From JALZAI01 sp038212215 (GTDB lineage: Bacteria; Actinomycetota; Actinomycetes; Mycobacteriales; Jatrophihabitantaceae), in assembly GCA_038212215.1 (NCBI GenBank), contig JBBQUT010000011.1, positions 1 through 64,000 on the forward strand: DNA of 64,000 bases. Direction: 5' to 3'. Below, one piece after another: positions 1 through 8,177 of the stretch (position 1 is the first letter of the stretch; every line of letters begins with the position of its first letter). Below the pieces are notes generated by a model. That model was not told the DNA's origin and made no database searches. It worked only from the letters and a program-made list of their open reading frames with translations. Position numbers and translations under genes: made by a program.

Positions 1-126
1 GGGCGGGCGGCGCGCTCGGGCCGGGCGGCCTGCGGGCGCGGGGCGGCGCGCGGGCGCGGGGCCGAAGCGGGCCGACGCCGGCGCGCCGCGCGACGATGGG
101 TGATGCTGACGTCCCTGGCCGGTCAT
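1..126 (-). CDS. ftsI: FtsI/PBP3 division transpeptidase, N-terminal part only (runs off the window)
   Basis: Reading the minus strand, an ATG at 126 overlaps the stop of the FtsL-like gene in an ATGA overlap. The frame stays open to base 1, giving 42 codons. The peptide starts MTGQGRQHHPSS and is rich in Arg, Pro and Ala, like the basic cytoplasmic tail that precedes the membrane anchor of actinobacterial FtsI. No catalytic domain lies inside the window, so the call rests on gene order (mraZ, rsmH, ftsL, then ftsI) and tail composition. The family cross-links septal peptidoglycan. The tight overlap implies translational coupling to ftsL. Confidence 0.6.
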   Translation of the reverse strand, partial: MTGQGRQHHPSSRGAPASARFGPAPARRPAPAGRPARARRPP

Positions 127-815
127 CTGGTCCCTCCCGGAAGGGTGCTGTTCGGGGTCGGCAGCGGGCTGCGGCGAGCGCTCGTCGAGCTGGCGGTTCG
201 CGACGCCGCCCCGCGGGTCTTGGTCGACGTGGCGGTCTTGGTCGACGTGGCGGTCTTGGTCGAACTGCTCGTCTTGGTCGACGTCGCAACCGTGGTCGAA
301 CTGCCCGTCTTGGACGGCGTCGCGGTCTTGGTCGACGTGGCGCTCGACTTCGTCGGTTTGGGCTTCGGCTTGGTCGCGGTACGGCGCGGCGCGACGTATG
401 TCGGGTGTCCGCTCGCCGGCGCTGGGCTGCCCAGCAAGCGCACCCGCGCGTCCGCGCCGACGATCAGGAACGCCGGATTGCCCGCCGGCACCATTCCGAG
501 CCGACCAGCCGCGTTGGCCAGATTCGCCGGCGCGGCGCTGGCGGCGACGTCGTTCTGTAACTGCGCAAGCTGCGCGGCGACGGCCTCGTCCTGACCGGCG
601 AGCCGATCTCGGGTCAACTCGTTCGCAGCCGCGGCGGTGTTGAGTGCCAGTAGCGCGCACATGCCGCCGACGATCAGGCCGAGCACCACTAACACGAACG
701 GCGTCCTCGGCGCGCGCGGGGCGTGCCGCGGACCGCGGGCCGGGGCGCGCCTAGTCGACTTGCCGGTGTGCCCGGCCCGCGACGGCACCTTTTCGCTCGG
801 CTTTGCCTCGCTCAC
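123..815 (-). CDS. ftsL: FtsL-like septum protein with a long Ser/Thr/Lys repeat tail
   Basis: This 230-residue protein has a basic N-terminus, one membrane segment (about residues 40-60) and a short helical stretch after it, the bitopic FtsL/DivIC layout. It sits between rsmH and ftsI, where actinobacteria carry ftsL. The start overlaps the rsmH stop by 4 bases. Family members are usually near 100-130 residues; here the C-terminal 90 or so residues are a low-complexity tail of (A/S)TSTKT-type units, predicted to lie outside the membrane. FtsL scaffolds FtsQ/FtsB and activates FtsW/FtsI. The identity is inferred from layout and position because FtsL sequences diverge strongly. Confidence 0.7.
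   Translation of the reverse strand: MSEAKPSEKVPSRAGHTGKSTRRAPARGPRHAPRAPRTPFVLVVLGLIVGGMCALLALNTAAAANELTRDRLAGQDEAVAAQLAQLQNDVAASAAPANLANAAGRLGMVPAGNPAFLIVGADARVRLLGSPAPASGHPTYVAPRRTATKPKPKPTKSSATSTKTATPSKTGSSTTVATSTKTSSSTKTATSTKTATSTKTRGAASRTASSTSARRSPLPTPNSTLPGGTR
217..342. repeat. 18-bp in-frame tandem repeat inside ftsL
   Basis: The unit GTCTTGGTCGACGTGGCG occurs at 217-234 and 235-252 without change, in altered form at 253-270 and 271-288, and again at 325-342. On the coding (minus) strand each unit gives six residues of the TSTKTA type. The unit length keeps the frame, so copy changes would only lengthen or shorten the extracytoplasmic tail. Confidence 0.8.
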
Positions 816-1795
816 GCAGACTCCCGGATCCGTTCGGCGGCGCGCATTCGCACGGACGCGGCGCGGGGGTTTGCTGCGATTTCGGCGTCGGTTGCGGATT
901 CGCCGCCCCGCACGAGTAGTCGCAGCTGCGGGCCGTGGTCGGCAAGCTTGACGGGCAGGTCGATCGGCGTGGTGTCGACGGCGAGTTCCGCCATGGCCTG
1001 CTTGACGATGCGGTCCTCCAGCGAGTGGTAGGAGAGCACCACGATCCGCCCGCCGGTGCGTAACGTCGCGAGGGCGGCAGGTACCGCGGCCCGCAGCGAA
1101 TCCAGCTCACCGTTCACCTCGATCCGCAATGCCTGGAAGGTGCGTTTGGCCGGATGGCCACCGTGGCGGCGGGTGGCGGCAGGGATCGCTGTGCGCACCA
1201 GTTCGGCGAGCTGGGCGGTCGAATTCAGCGGCGCGGCCCGTCGCGCCCGGTCGATCGCTTGCGCGATGCGTTGTGCGAAGCGTTCGTCGCCGTAATCGCG
1301 CAGTACCCGCGCTAGCGCCGGGACGGGATAGCTGTTCACGACGTCCGCGGCGCTCACACCCGACGTCGGATCCATCCGCATGTCCAGCGGTGCGTCCTGC
1401 GCGTAGGCGAAGCCACGCTCGGCGACATCGAGTTGCATGGACGACACACCCAGGTCGAAGAGCACGCCGTCGGTACCGGCCAGGCCGAGCGAGTCGAGCA
1501 CGTCGGGCATCCGGTCATAGACCGCGTGCACCAGATGGATGCGTCCGGTGAAGGCGGCTAGCCGGTGACCGCTGCGCGCCAGCGCGTCCGGATCGCGATC
1601 AAGGCCGACCAGCGTCAGACGCGGATGCGCGAGCAGCAACGCCTCCGCGTGTCCGCCCAGGCCAAGCGTGGCATCGACAACGACGGCCGCCTCGCCGTCG
1701 ATTGCCGGTGCCAGCAGGCCGAGAACGCGCTCGAGCAAGACCGGCACATGCACGGCGGACGGTGCCGTGGGGGGCTTGCCCTGCGTTGCATCCAT
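812..1795 (-). CDS. rsmH: 16S rRNA (cytosine-1402 N4) methyltransferase RsmH
   Basis: RsmH (MraW) methylates N4 of C1402 in the ribosomal P site using S-adenosylmethionine. The 327-residue product has family length. It shows HVPVLLERVL near the N-terminus, the SAM-binding VDATLGLGGHAE (about 40-51), DRDPDAL, the GVSSMQLD block, and the C-terminal RIVVLSYHSLEDRIVKQ signature. It follows mraZ after a 157-bp gap and overlaps ftsL by 4 bases (ATGA), so the dcw genes are coupled. Confidence 0.95.
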   Translation of the reverse strand: MDATQGKPPTAPSAVHVPVLLERVLGLLAPAIDGEAAVVVDATLGLGGHAEALLLAHPRLTLVGLDRDPDALARSGHRLAAFTGRIHLVHAVYDRMPDVLDSLGLAGTDGVLFDLGVSSMQLDVAERGFAYAQDAPLDMRMDPTSGVSAADVVNSYPVPALARVLRDYGDERFAQRIAQAIDRARRAAPLNSTAQLAELVRTAIPAATRRHGGHPAKRTFQALRIEVNGELDSLRAAVPAALATLRTGGRIVVLSYHSLEDRIVKQAMAELAVDTTPIDLPVKLADHGPQLRLLVRGGESATDAEIAANPRAASVRMRAAERIRESA

Positions 1796-1952
1796 CGCCG
1801 CTGGGTTCCTCGCAAAGCTGTCGGGGTACGGACTGGTGGGGTGTGCTGTTGTTGACGGCGAGATTCGACCTGGTCCCCACCCGTCCGAAACCGGGCATCG
1901 GGGAAGTGATGTCCGGGCGGACGGGAGGAGGCCGCACCGAAGCTCGCAGGGA

Positions 1953-2384
1953 TCAGAGAATGCCGGGCAGTACCTCCTCGGCGATGTCGGCGAAGGCCTG
2001 TTCGGACTCCTCGAGGTAGCTCTGCCATGCCTCGGCGTCCCAGACCTCGACCCGGCTGTTCGCGCCGATCACCACGCAGTCCTTGCGCAGGCCCGCATAC
2101 TCGCGAAGCTGTGGTGGGACGGTGATCCGGCCCTGAGCGTCGGGGGTCTCGCGCGATGCGCTGGCGAAGAGCACCCGGCTATAGCCACGCACTCGCCGGT
2201 CGGTCACCGGGGCGTTGCCGAGAGCCGAGGTGACCCGGTTGAACTCGTCGGTGGGGAACACGAATAGGCAGCGGTCCTGACCCTTGCAGATCACCAGGCC
2301 ACCCTCCAGATCCGGCCGGAACCTCGCCGGAAGGGCGAGGCGTCCTTTGTCGTCCAGGCGCGGGGTGTGGGTGCCGAGAAACAT
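1953..2384 (-). CDS. mraZ: transcriptional regulator MraZ
   Basis: MraZ is an AbrB-like DNA-binding protein that autoregulates the division and cell wall cluster. The 143-residue product begins MFLGTHTPRLDDKGRLALPA and carries the two SpoVT/AbrB-type repeats with DxKGRLxLP and DAQGRITVPP. The ATG at 2384 is preferred over longer in-frame starts because GGAGG lies about 10 bases upstream and the family starts exactly here. It is the first gene of the minus-strand dcw cluster and is followed by rsmH. Its likely own operators lie 45-80 bases upstream. Confidence 0.95.
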   Translation of the reverse strand: MFLGTHTPRLDDKGRLALPARFRPDLEGGLVICKGQDRCLFVFPTDEFNRVTSALGNAPVTDRRVRGYSRVLFASASRETPDAQGRITVPPQLREYAGLRKDCVVIGANSRVEVWDAEAWQSYLEESEQAFADIAEEVLPGIL

Positions 2385-2429
2385 CGCCACCCACCTCCAA
2401 CCAGCGGACCCCCACATTGGGCCGTCCGC

Positions 2430-2464
2430 CCACACCATTCCCCACTGAGCCCCACCGTACCCCA
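2430..2464 (-). promoter_or_regulatory. MraZ box: three TGGGG repeats at 10-bp spacing plus one imperfect copy
   Basis: On the minus strand TGGGG occurs at 2464-2460, 2454-2450 and 2444-2440, each separated by 5 bases, followed by an imperfect TGTGG at 2434-2430. Direct TGGGN repeats with 5-base spacers are the known MraZ recognition pattern in other bacteria. Their place just upstream of mraZ supports autoregulation. The function here is inferred. Confidence 0.75.
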
Positions 2465-2607
2465 CTTCAGGCCATGGTCAACGGAGCGCGCTCAGTGCAG
2501 CCCACAGTCGTCGGACCTCGCCGAGTGCCACTTGTCGGCGCCGTCGTGAATACTCGACAGGCACACGCCGGGCGCGCGCCCGGCTGGGACCCAGGGGTGG
2601 TGCAGCG

Positions 2608-3648
2608 GTGGAGCACGGCGCGCACGAGGAGCGGTCCGGGTACCGTTCCGCGGCTGCTTCGGAAATGGCCGCTGGGCCGCTTGACGTGCGTGCCGTCGGC
2701 GAGCGGATCGCCGCGAACATCGATCAGGTGATCGAGGGCAAGCACGAGACCGTCCGACTTGGGGTGGCGGTGCTGCTCGCCGAGGGCCACCTGCTGATCG
2801 AGGACGTCCCCGGTGTCGGCAAGACTACTTTCGCCAAGGCGCTGGCGCGTTCCATCGATTGCACCGTGCGGCGGGTGCAGTTCACCCCGGACCTGTTGCC
2901 GAGCGACGTGACCGGCGTGAGCGTGTACAACGCCGACGTCCGCGAGTTCGAGTTCAAACCGGGTCCGGTGTTCGCAAACATCGTGATCGGTGACGAGATC
3001 AACCGCGCGTCGCCGAAGACCCAGTCGGCACTGCTCGAGTGCATGGAGGAACGCCAGGTCACCGTCGACGCCGTCACCTACCCGCTCGAGCGGCCATTCC
3101 TCGTACTCGCCACGCAGAACCCGATCGACATGGAGGGCACCTACCCCCTACCCGAGGCGCAACGCGACCGCTTCACCGCGCGCATCTCGCTCGGCTATCC
3201 CGACCGCAGTGCCGAGATCGCGATGCTCAACGAGCACGCCGCGTTCGATCCGCTGGACTCGCTACGACCGGTATCTGACGCCACGCAGGTCCGGGCGCTG
3301 ATCGCCGGCGTGCGCGCGGTGCATGTGGCCGACCCCATCAAGGCCTACGCGGTCGACCTGTCCGAAGCGACGCGGCGAGCCGCGGACGTGCGGCTGGGCG
3401 CGTCGCCGCGCGCAACCCTGCAACTCCTGCGAGCGGCCAAGTCCTGGGCTGCGATGAACGGCCGCGACTACGTGCTGCCCGACGATCTGCAGTTCGTACT
3501 GGTCCCGGTGCTGGCGCACCGCTTGCTGCTCACGGCCGACGCACACATCGCCGGACGCTCGGCCGAGGATCTGCTCCGCCAGATCGCCCGCTCGGTACCC
3601 ATCCCCGGCGTTGCGCCCGCCGGTTCGATAAGCAGACGAACGAGCTGA
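2608..3648 (+). CDS. MoxR-type AAA+ ATPase
   Basis: The 346-residue protein has Walker A (EDVPGVGKTT), a Walker B region (IVIGDEINRASPKTQSALLECMEE) and the sensor block VLATQNPIDMEGTYPLPEAQRDRF, all diagnostic of MoxR ATPases. MoxR proteins act as chaperones or metal-insertion factors for neighbouring gene products. Here the next genes are DUF58 and transglutaminase proteins, the standard MoxR-DUF58-TgpA trio. The start is GTG and the real N-terminus may be slightly later. It is transcribed divergently from mraZ. Confidence 0.92.
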   Translation: MEHGAHEERSGYRSAAASEMAAGPLDVRAVGERIAANIDQVIEGKHETVRLGVAVLLAEGHLLIEDVPGVGKTTFAKALARSIDCTVRRVQFTPDLLPSDVTGVSVYNADVREFEFKPGPVFANIVIGDEINRASPKTQSALLECMEERQVTVDAVTYPLERPFLVLATQNPIDMEGTYPLPEAQRDRFTARISLGYPDRSAEIAMLNEHAAFDPLDSLRPVSDATQVRALIAGVRAVHVADPIKAYAVDLSEATRRAADVRLGASPRATLQLLRAAKSWAAMNGRDYVLPDDLQFVLVPVLAHRLLLTADAHIAGRSAEDLLRQIARSVPIPGVAPAGSISRRTS

Positions 3649-3652
3649 GCCG

Positions 3653-4954
3653 GTGGCCGATTCCCGCGCCGGTTTCACCACCCGGGCCAGCTGCCTGATC
3701 GCTGCCGGGGTCACTGCGATCGGCTGCGGCCTGCTCCTCGGGATCGTCGACCTCGCCCGTGCGGGCGTCCTTGCCCTCGCTGTTCCGCTGCTCTCGGCGG
3801 CAGTGGTGTTGCGCTCCCAGGTGCGCCTGGCCAACCGGCGCAGCGCCGAACCGACCCGGGCCAGCGCAGGTGACACGGTCGTCGTCAACCTGTCCATCAC
3901 GAATCGGTCGCTGCTGCCCACTGGTGCGCTGATGCTGGAGGACCAACTTCCCGACCAGCTCAGTGGCCGCGCTCGCTTCGTGCTCGACAGCCTGCGCAGC
4001 CGCGAGACCCGCACCGTCTCCTACCGCATGCCGCGGCTGCCGCGCGGTCGCTACCGCTGCGGGCCGCTGCACATTCGTCTCACCGACCCGTTCCACCTCG
4101 TGGACGTGCGCCGCTCGTTCACCGCGTCCAACGAAGTGGTCGTCGCACCGATCGTCGAGCCGCTGCGCACGCTGTACCCCCCGCGATCGATGGACGTCGG
4201 CGACCACGCGGGCAGCCACTCGATCGGGACGCGCGGTGCCGACGATGCGTCGACGCGCGAATATCGCACCGGCGACGACCTGCGCAAGATCCATTGGCGC
4301 TCGACCGCGCGCACCGGCGTGATGATGGTGCGTCAGGAAGAGCGACCCTGGCGCGGCGAGGTGACGCTGCTGCTCGATCTGCGCTCGGGCTCCCATGTCG
4401 AGGCGTCGGGAGACGATGCGGGCGACGAGCGGATCCGCAGCTCGCTGGAGTGGGCGATCAGCGCAGCGGCGAGCGTGGGCATGTACACACTGCTCAGCGG
4501 GCGCGACCTTGCGCTCGTGTGCGATCTGGCAGCACCGGATCGGTTGCGAATGTCGGAACCGGCGAGCATCGCCGACTACCTTGCCTCGGTCCGCCCGTCC
4601 GCACGCCGCGAACTGACGTCGCTCTCGGGTGTGCTCACCTCGCTCGCACGCGAGTCGACGGTCACCGCGGTCGTGGGCGATCTCGACGCCCAGAGCCTGC
4701 GCATGCTGGCCAGCGTCCACCCTCGCGGGTCGTCCACCACGGCCCTTGCTCTGATCTTGGACACCGCCACGTGGGCCTACGGCCCAGGCGCGCCGGCCTC
4801 CCCCATCTCGGCGCCGTGCCATTCCGCTGCACGGGCACTGCGCGGCGCCGGCTGGCAAGTGGGCATCGTTCGCTGCGGCGACAGCGTGGCCCACGCTTGG
4901 GGCGCGCTCCTAGCCCACCACAGCGCAACTGCCGCGATGGGGGCAGCTCGATGA
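3653..4954 (+). CDS. DUF58 domain membrane protein
   Basis: The 433-residue protein has two hydrophobic N-terminal segments (about residues 12-50), a beta-rich middle, and the DUF58 core REYRTGDDLRKIHWRSTART (about residues 202-221) followed by a von Willebrand A-like region. DUF58 proteins accompany MoxR ATPases and are thought to present substrates or metal sites to them; the biochemical role is unknown. It starts with GTG 4 bases after moxR and ends overlapping the next gene in ATGA, so the three genes form one operon. Confidence 0.9.
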   Translation: MADSRAGFTTRASCLIAAGVTAIGCGLLLGIVDLARAGVLALAVPLLSAAVVLRSQVRLANRRSAEPTRASAGDTVVVNLSITNRSLLPTGALMLEDQLPDQLSGRARFVLDSLRSRETRTVSYRMPRLPRGRYRCGPLHIRLTDPFHLVDVRRSFTASNEVVVAPIVEPLRTLYPPRSMDVGDHAGSHSIGTRGADDASTREYRTGDDLRKIHWRSTARTGVMMVRQEERPWRGEVTLLLDLRSGSHVEASGDDAGDERIRSSLEWAISAAASVGMYTLLSGRDLALVCDLAAPDRLRMSEPASIADYLASVRPSARRELTSLSGVLTSLARESTVTAVVGDLDAQSLRMLASVHPRGSSTTALALILDTATWAYGPGAPASPISAPCHSAARALRGAGWQVGIVRCGDSVAHAWGALLAHHSATAAMGAAR

Positions 4955-7338
4955 TGGCGACCGGCACCGCGGCGCCGGTTGCGCCTGTGCTGGGGCGCGG
5001 TAAGGCAGCAAACGGACCGTTGACCGAACAGGCGCGCCAGGACGTGCGGCGCACTCTGCTCGCGCTACTTGCCTCCGGCATCGGCGTGCTGCCCCTGTGC
5101 GAGCTGCTCAGCGACCGCGCTTGGTTGATCGACGTTTGGCTGAGCATGATCGTGGCAGTCGGGCCGGCCGCCCTGTTGCGCACCCGTCGCCCCCCGGCCG
5201 CGTCCCAGATCTGGGTCGGTGTCGCGCTGCTCGCCCCCTGGCTAACCTTTCGCTTCGTCTCAGCGCACGCACTGTTCGGCGTGGTGCCGCTACGAGCGAG
5301 TTGGCACGACGTCCACCGGTTGATGACCTCGCTGCAGCACACCACCTCCGAGCAGGCGGCACCGATCCATTCCACGCCTGCGGTCCGCTTGACGCTGTGC
5401 GCGCTGTTGGCGCTCGTCGCCGCGCTAGTCGACCTGATCGCCGTCGTCGGCCGCCGCGGGGCGCTCGCCGGCGTGCCGCTGCTCATCGTGTTCACGGTGT
5501 CAGGTGCTGTTCCGCGCCAGGTTGTCTCGTGGTGGCTGTTCGCGCTTGCCGCCGGTGCATTTCTGATCCTGTTAGCGCTGGATTCCAGCGACGACTTGAA
5601 TCGGTGGGGCCATTACGTGCCCCGTCCCGGCCAGGATCGCCGGCGCGCGTCCGGCGCCGCAGGTGCGATCTCGGCCCAGCGTATCGCCGTCGCGGCGATC
5701 GCTCTGGCGGTCATCCTTCCGGTGTTCGCCCCGGCAGATTCGCGCAATCTCGTGGCCAACCTCTTTCACAACGGGTCCTCCGGCGGGGGCGACGGTGCCG
5801 GATTCGGCGCGGGGGGAAGCGGCGGCGCGATCGACCCGTTCGTCGCGCTGAAGGGCCAGCTGAACCGCAAGAAGCCACTGCGCCTGTTCGACGTCAGCGT
5901 GCAACAACTGAGCGGTCCGCGCGGCGCTCAGCCGTTCTACCTTCGGACGAACGTGCTGTCCCAGTTCGTCGGCACGGGCTGGCGGGCGGGCCCATCCGGG
6001 CCGAGCGAGCCGGTTGACGCCACCGACTTCGCGAGCGTCCCCGGCACCTCGCTGCTTGCGCAGCCGGTCTCGTTCATCGCCGACATCAACGTCACCGGTC
6101 TGTCCTCGAATCCTCCGGTGTTTGCACTGCCCACCCGCGCGGGCGGGTTATCCGGCGATGCGCGCTGGAGCCTACAAGACCAGTTGGTCGTCGGCACGAG
6201 CGTCTCCAGCGGCGACCAGTACCAGCTGGCGATCAATCAAGCGGCGCCAACCCAGGCGGAACTGCGCGACTCGTCCGGCCGCGACCCGGCCACCGATCGG
6301 TGGCTGCAACTGCCGCCGGTCGCTGCTTACGTCAGCGCGCTCGTTCGGCGGCTGACCGCGGGCAAGCAAGGCGCATACGCGAAGGCCCGCGCGATCAGCG
6401 ACTATTTCGCCGACCCCGCAAACGGCTTCACATACAGCCTGTCGACAGCCGGCGGCAACTCCGGCGATCAGTTGGTGGACTTCCTCAAGGCAAAGATCGG
6501 CTACTGCCAGCAGTACGCCGCCGCCATGGGTGTGCTGTTACGAGTGGCCGGCGTGCCGGCGCGCGTAGTGCTCGGCTACACCCACCAGCCTCCCGACGCC
6601 AACGGCCAGTTCAGCGTCACGACTGACGATGCGCACGCCTGGGTGGAGGCGTACTTCAGCGGTATCGGTTGGATCCCGTTCGACGCGACGCCCTTGGCCG
6701 GCATCAGCGGGGGGTCGGCGAACGACCTGCCGTGGGCGCCGCACAGGAAGACGACGGCCGGTGGTGCCGAAGCACCCACCGGGCGTGCATCGTCGCGGCC
6801 GAGCACCGGCGGAGCGTCAGCGTCCGCGACGTCGAACGCGTCCGCCGGCACCGGTTCGCACGACGGCGGCTCACCGATCTTCGGGTTGGTGCTCACGAGC
6901 CTGCTCGCCCTCACCGTTGTCGCCCTGCTCACCCCGTGGGCAGTGCGGCAGCGTCGGCGCCGGTATCGGTTGCGGCTGGCGCGGGGCGGGGACACCGAAG
7001 CGATATGGACTGAATTGTTCGACACAGCGGTGGATCTCGGCTATGTGTGGTCACCGGCGCGCACGCCCCGGCAGGTGGCTCGCTGGTTAGCGCCGTCCGC
7101 GGGTGCGGCGGCGGGATCGCTGCAGACTCTGGCGGCGGCTGTGGAACTGGGTCGCTACGCCCCGCCTGGCTCCGGCCCTCCGCCGGACGGCCTGCTCACC
7201 GACTTTGCGGCGGTGCGGGCCGGCCTCAGCGCTACGCGTCCTACCGGACGCCGGCTTCGGTCTCGACTGTGGCCGGCATCGTTGGGCTGGGTTCCGCGCG
7301 GGTTGCCATGGCCGTGGCCGCTTCGCCGCCAGCACTGA
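4951..7338 (+). CDS. TgpA-like transglutaminase-domain membrane protein
   Basis: The 795-residue protein has several N-terminal membrane spans (to about residue 250), a central transglutaminase fold, a further membrane span near residue 650 and a C-terminal DUF4129-like region. The catalytic triad is visible: Cys in KIGYCQQYAAAMG, His in TTDDAHAWVEAYF and Asp in WIPFDATP. These proteins probably process or cross-link substrates outside the membrane and work with MoxR/DUF58. The ATG at 4951 overlaps the DUF58 stop in ATGA. A much longer in-frame upstream extension exists but lies over the DUF58 gene and is rejected. Confidence 0.9.
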   Translation: MMATGTAAPVAPVLGRGKAANGPLTEQARQDVRRTLLALLASGIGVLPLCELLSDRAWLIDVWLSMIVAVGPAALLRTRRPPAASQIWVGVALLAPWLTFRFVSAHALFGVVPLRASWHDVHRLMTSLQHTTSEQAAPIHSTPAVRLTLCALLALVAALVDLIAVVGRRGALAGVPLLIVFTVSGAVPRQVVSWWLFALAAGAFLILLALDSSDDLNRWGHYVPRPGQDRRRASGAAGAISAQRIAVAAIALAVILPVFAPADSRNLVANLFHNGSSGGGDGAGFGAGGSGGAIDPFVALKGQLNRKKPLRLFDVSVQQLSGPRGAQPFYLRTNVLSQFVGTGWRAGPSGPSEPVDATDFASVPGTSLLAQPVSFIADINVTGLSSNPPVFALPTRAGGLSGDARWSLQDQLVVGTSVSSGDQYQLAINQAAPTQAELRDSSGRDPATDRWLQLPPVAAYVSALVRRLTAGKQGAYAKARAISDYFADPANGFTYSLSTAGGNSGDQLVDFLKAKIGYCQQYAAAMGVLLRVAGVPARVVLGYTHQPPDANGQFSVTTDDAHAWVEAYFSGIGWIPFDATPLAGISGGSANDLPWAPHRKTTAGGAEAPTGRASSRPSTGGASASATSNASAGTGSHDGGSPIFGLVLTSLLALTVVALLTPWAVRQRRRRYRLRLARGGDTEAIWTELFDTAVDLGYVWSPARTPRQVARWLAPSAGAAAGSLQTLAAAVELGRYAPPGSGPPPDGLLTDFAAVRAGLSATRPTGRRLRSRLWPASLGWVPRGLPWPWPLRRQH

Positions 7339-7593
7339 GACACCCGGCGTGCGCGGCCTAGGACCCGGCGGGCCGCCCGGAGTCGACTGCCGCCTGGAGT
7401 CGAGTGCCCGCCCGGCGTCTTCGCCACTGCCCGTGCCAAGGAAGCAGCCGCTCTCGCTCAGCGAGGTCTCCCCGCTGGTGCTCGGTTGAGCCACGCTGAA
7501 CCGGTCACCAGGCAGGAAGTGAGCGCGCAGCACTCAGCGACCCGGTGCCGCCATCGGCAAGCCCCGTTGGGGCGGGCAGAATGTCGCGGTCGC

Positions 7594-7968
7594 TCAGTTC
7601 TCGTCGAAACGGCGGCGCATACGCTCTTCCATGCGGGTGCGTAATCCGCCGGAGCGATGCGGGCGCATGGTTCCTGACTGCTGAGCCGGTGTGGTCGACC
7701 CGCGCGAGCGTATCGTTTGCGCGGCATACCCGCAGGCACCCACAGCCAGTACGAAACCGACAACGCTGAGCGGGATGACATTCGCAAGCAACCCGACGAG
7801 TACCAGGCCGAGGCCCAGCAACACGCCAAGCACGCAGAGCACCAGCGAGCGACGCGCGCGGGTATGTCCACGTGCCGACCGCACAGCCGAGGCGAACTTC
7901 GGATCCTCGGCGTAGAGCGCCTGCTCGATCTCGTCCAGCAGCCTCTGCTCGTGCTCGGAGAGCGGCAC
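7594..7968 (-). CDS. DUF3040 small membrane protein
   Basis: The 124-residue product begins MPLSEHEQRLLDEIEQALYAEDPKFA, the signature of DUF3040, followed by two adjacent hydrophobic segments (about residues 40-85) and a basic C-terminal tail. The family is almost restricted to Actinobacteria and its function is unknown; it often lies near mraZ/dcw genes, as here. The start is GTG with AAGGAGG about 5 bases upstream. The 255 bases between it and the convergent transglutaminase gene hold only a small GCCCC/GGGGC hairpin near 7560-7572. Confidence 0.9.
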   Translation of the reverse strand: MPLSEHEQRLLDEIEQALYAEDPKFASAVRSARGHTRARRSLVLCVLGVLLGLGLVLVGLLANVIPLSVVGFVLAVGACGYAAQTIRSRGSTTPAQQSGTMRPHRSGGLRTRMEERMRRRFDEN

Positions 7969-8177
7969 CGTGCCCTCCTTCGTCGCCGCGGTCGGGTGAC
8001 CGTCGGCGTGTCTCGTTGTCTCGTGGTTTCCAACCGAGCGCCGGGGCTACTTTCCGCGACATCGTGCCGCCGTGTCAACAGCCCGGTGAACTGTCTATCC
8101 CCGAGCATACGAGGCGTTTACCAGGATCTAAAGCGGTGAGCACATGAGGTTGGCCGAAAGATGCTCCCTGCGCGGTG

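Noticed and set aside
4294..4950. Long upstream extension of the transglutaminase reading frame
   Set aside because: It lies in another frame of the DUF58 gene, its translation is Arg-rich shadow sequence, and ATG 4951 forms an exact ATGA overlap with the DUF58 stop.
7339..7593. Terminator between the transglutaminase and DUF3040 genes
   Set aside because: Only a 5-bp GCCCC/GGGGC stem near 7560-7572 and an imperfect direct repeat near 7375-7410 are present, too weak to call.
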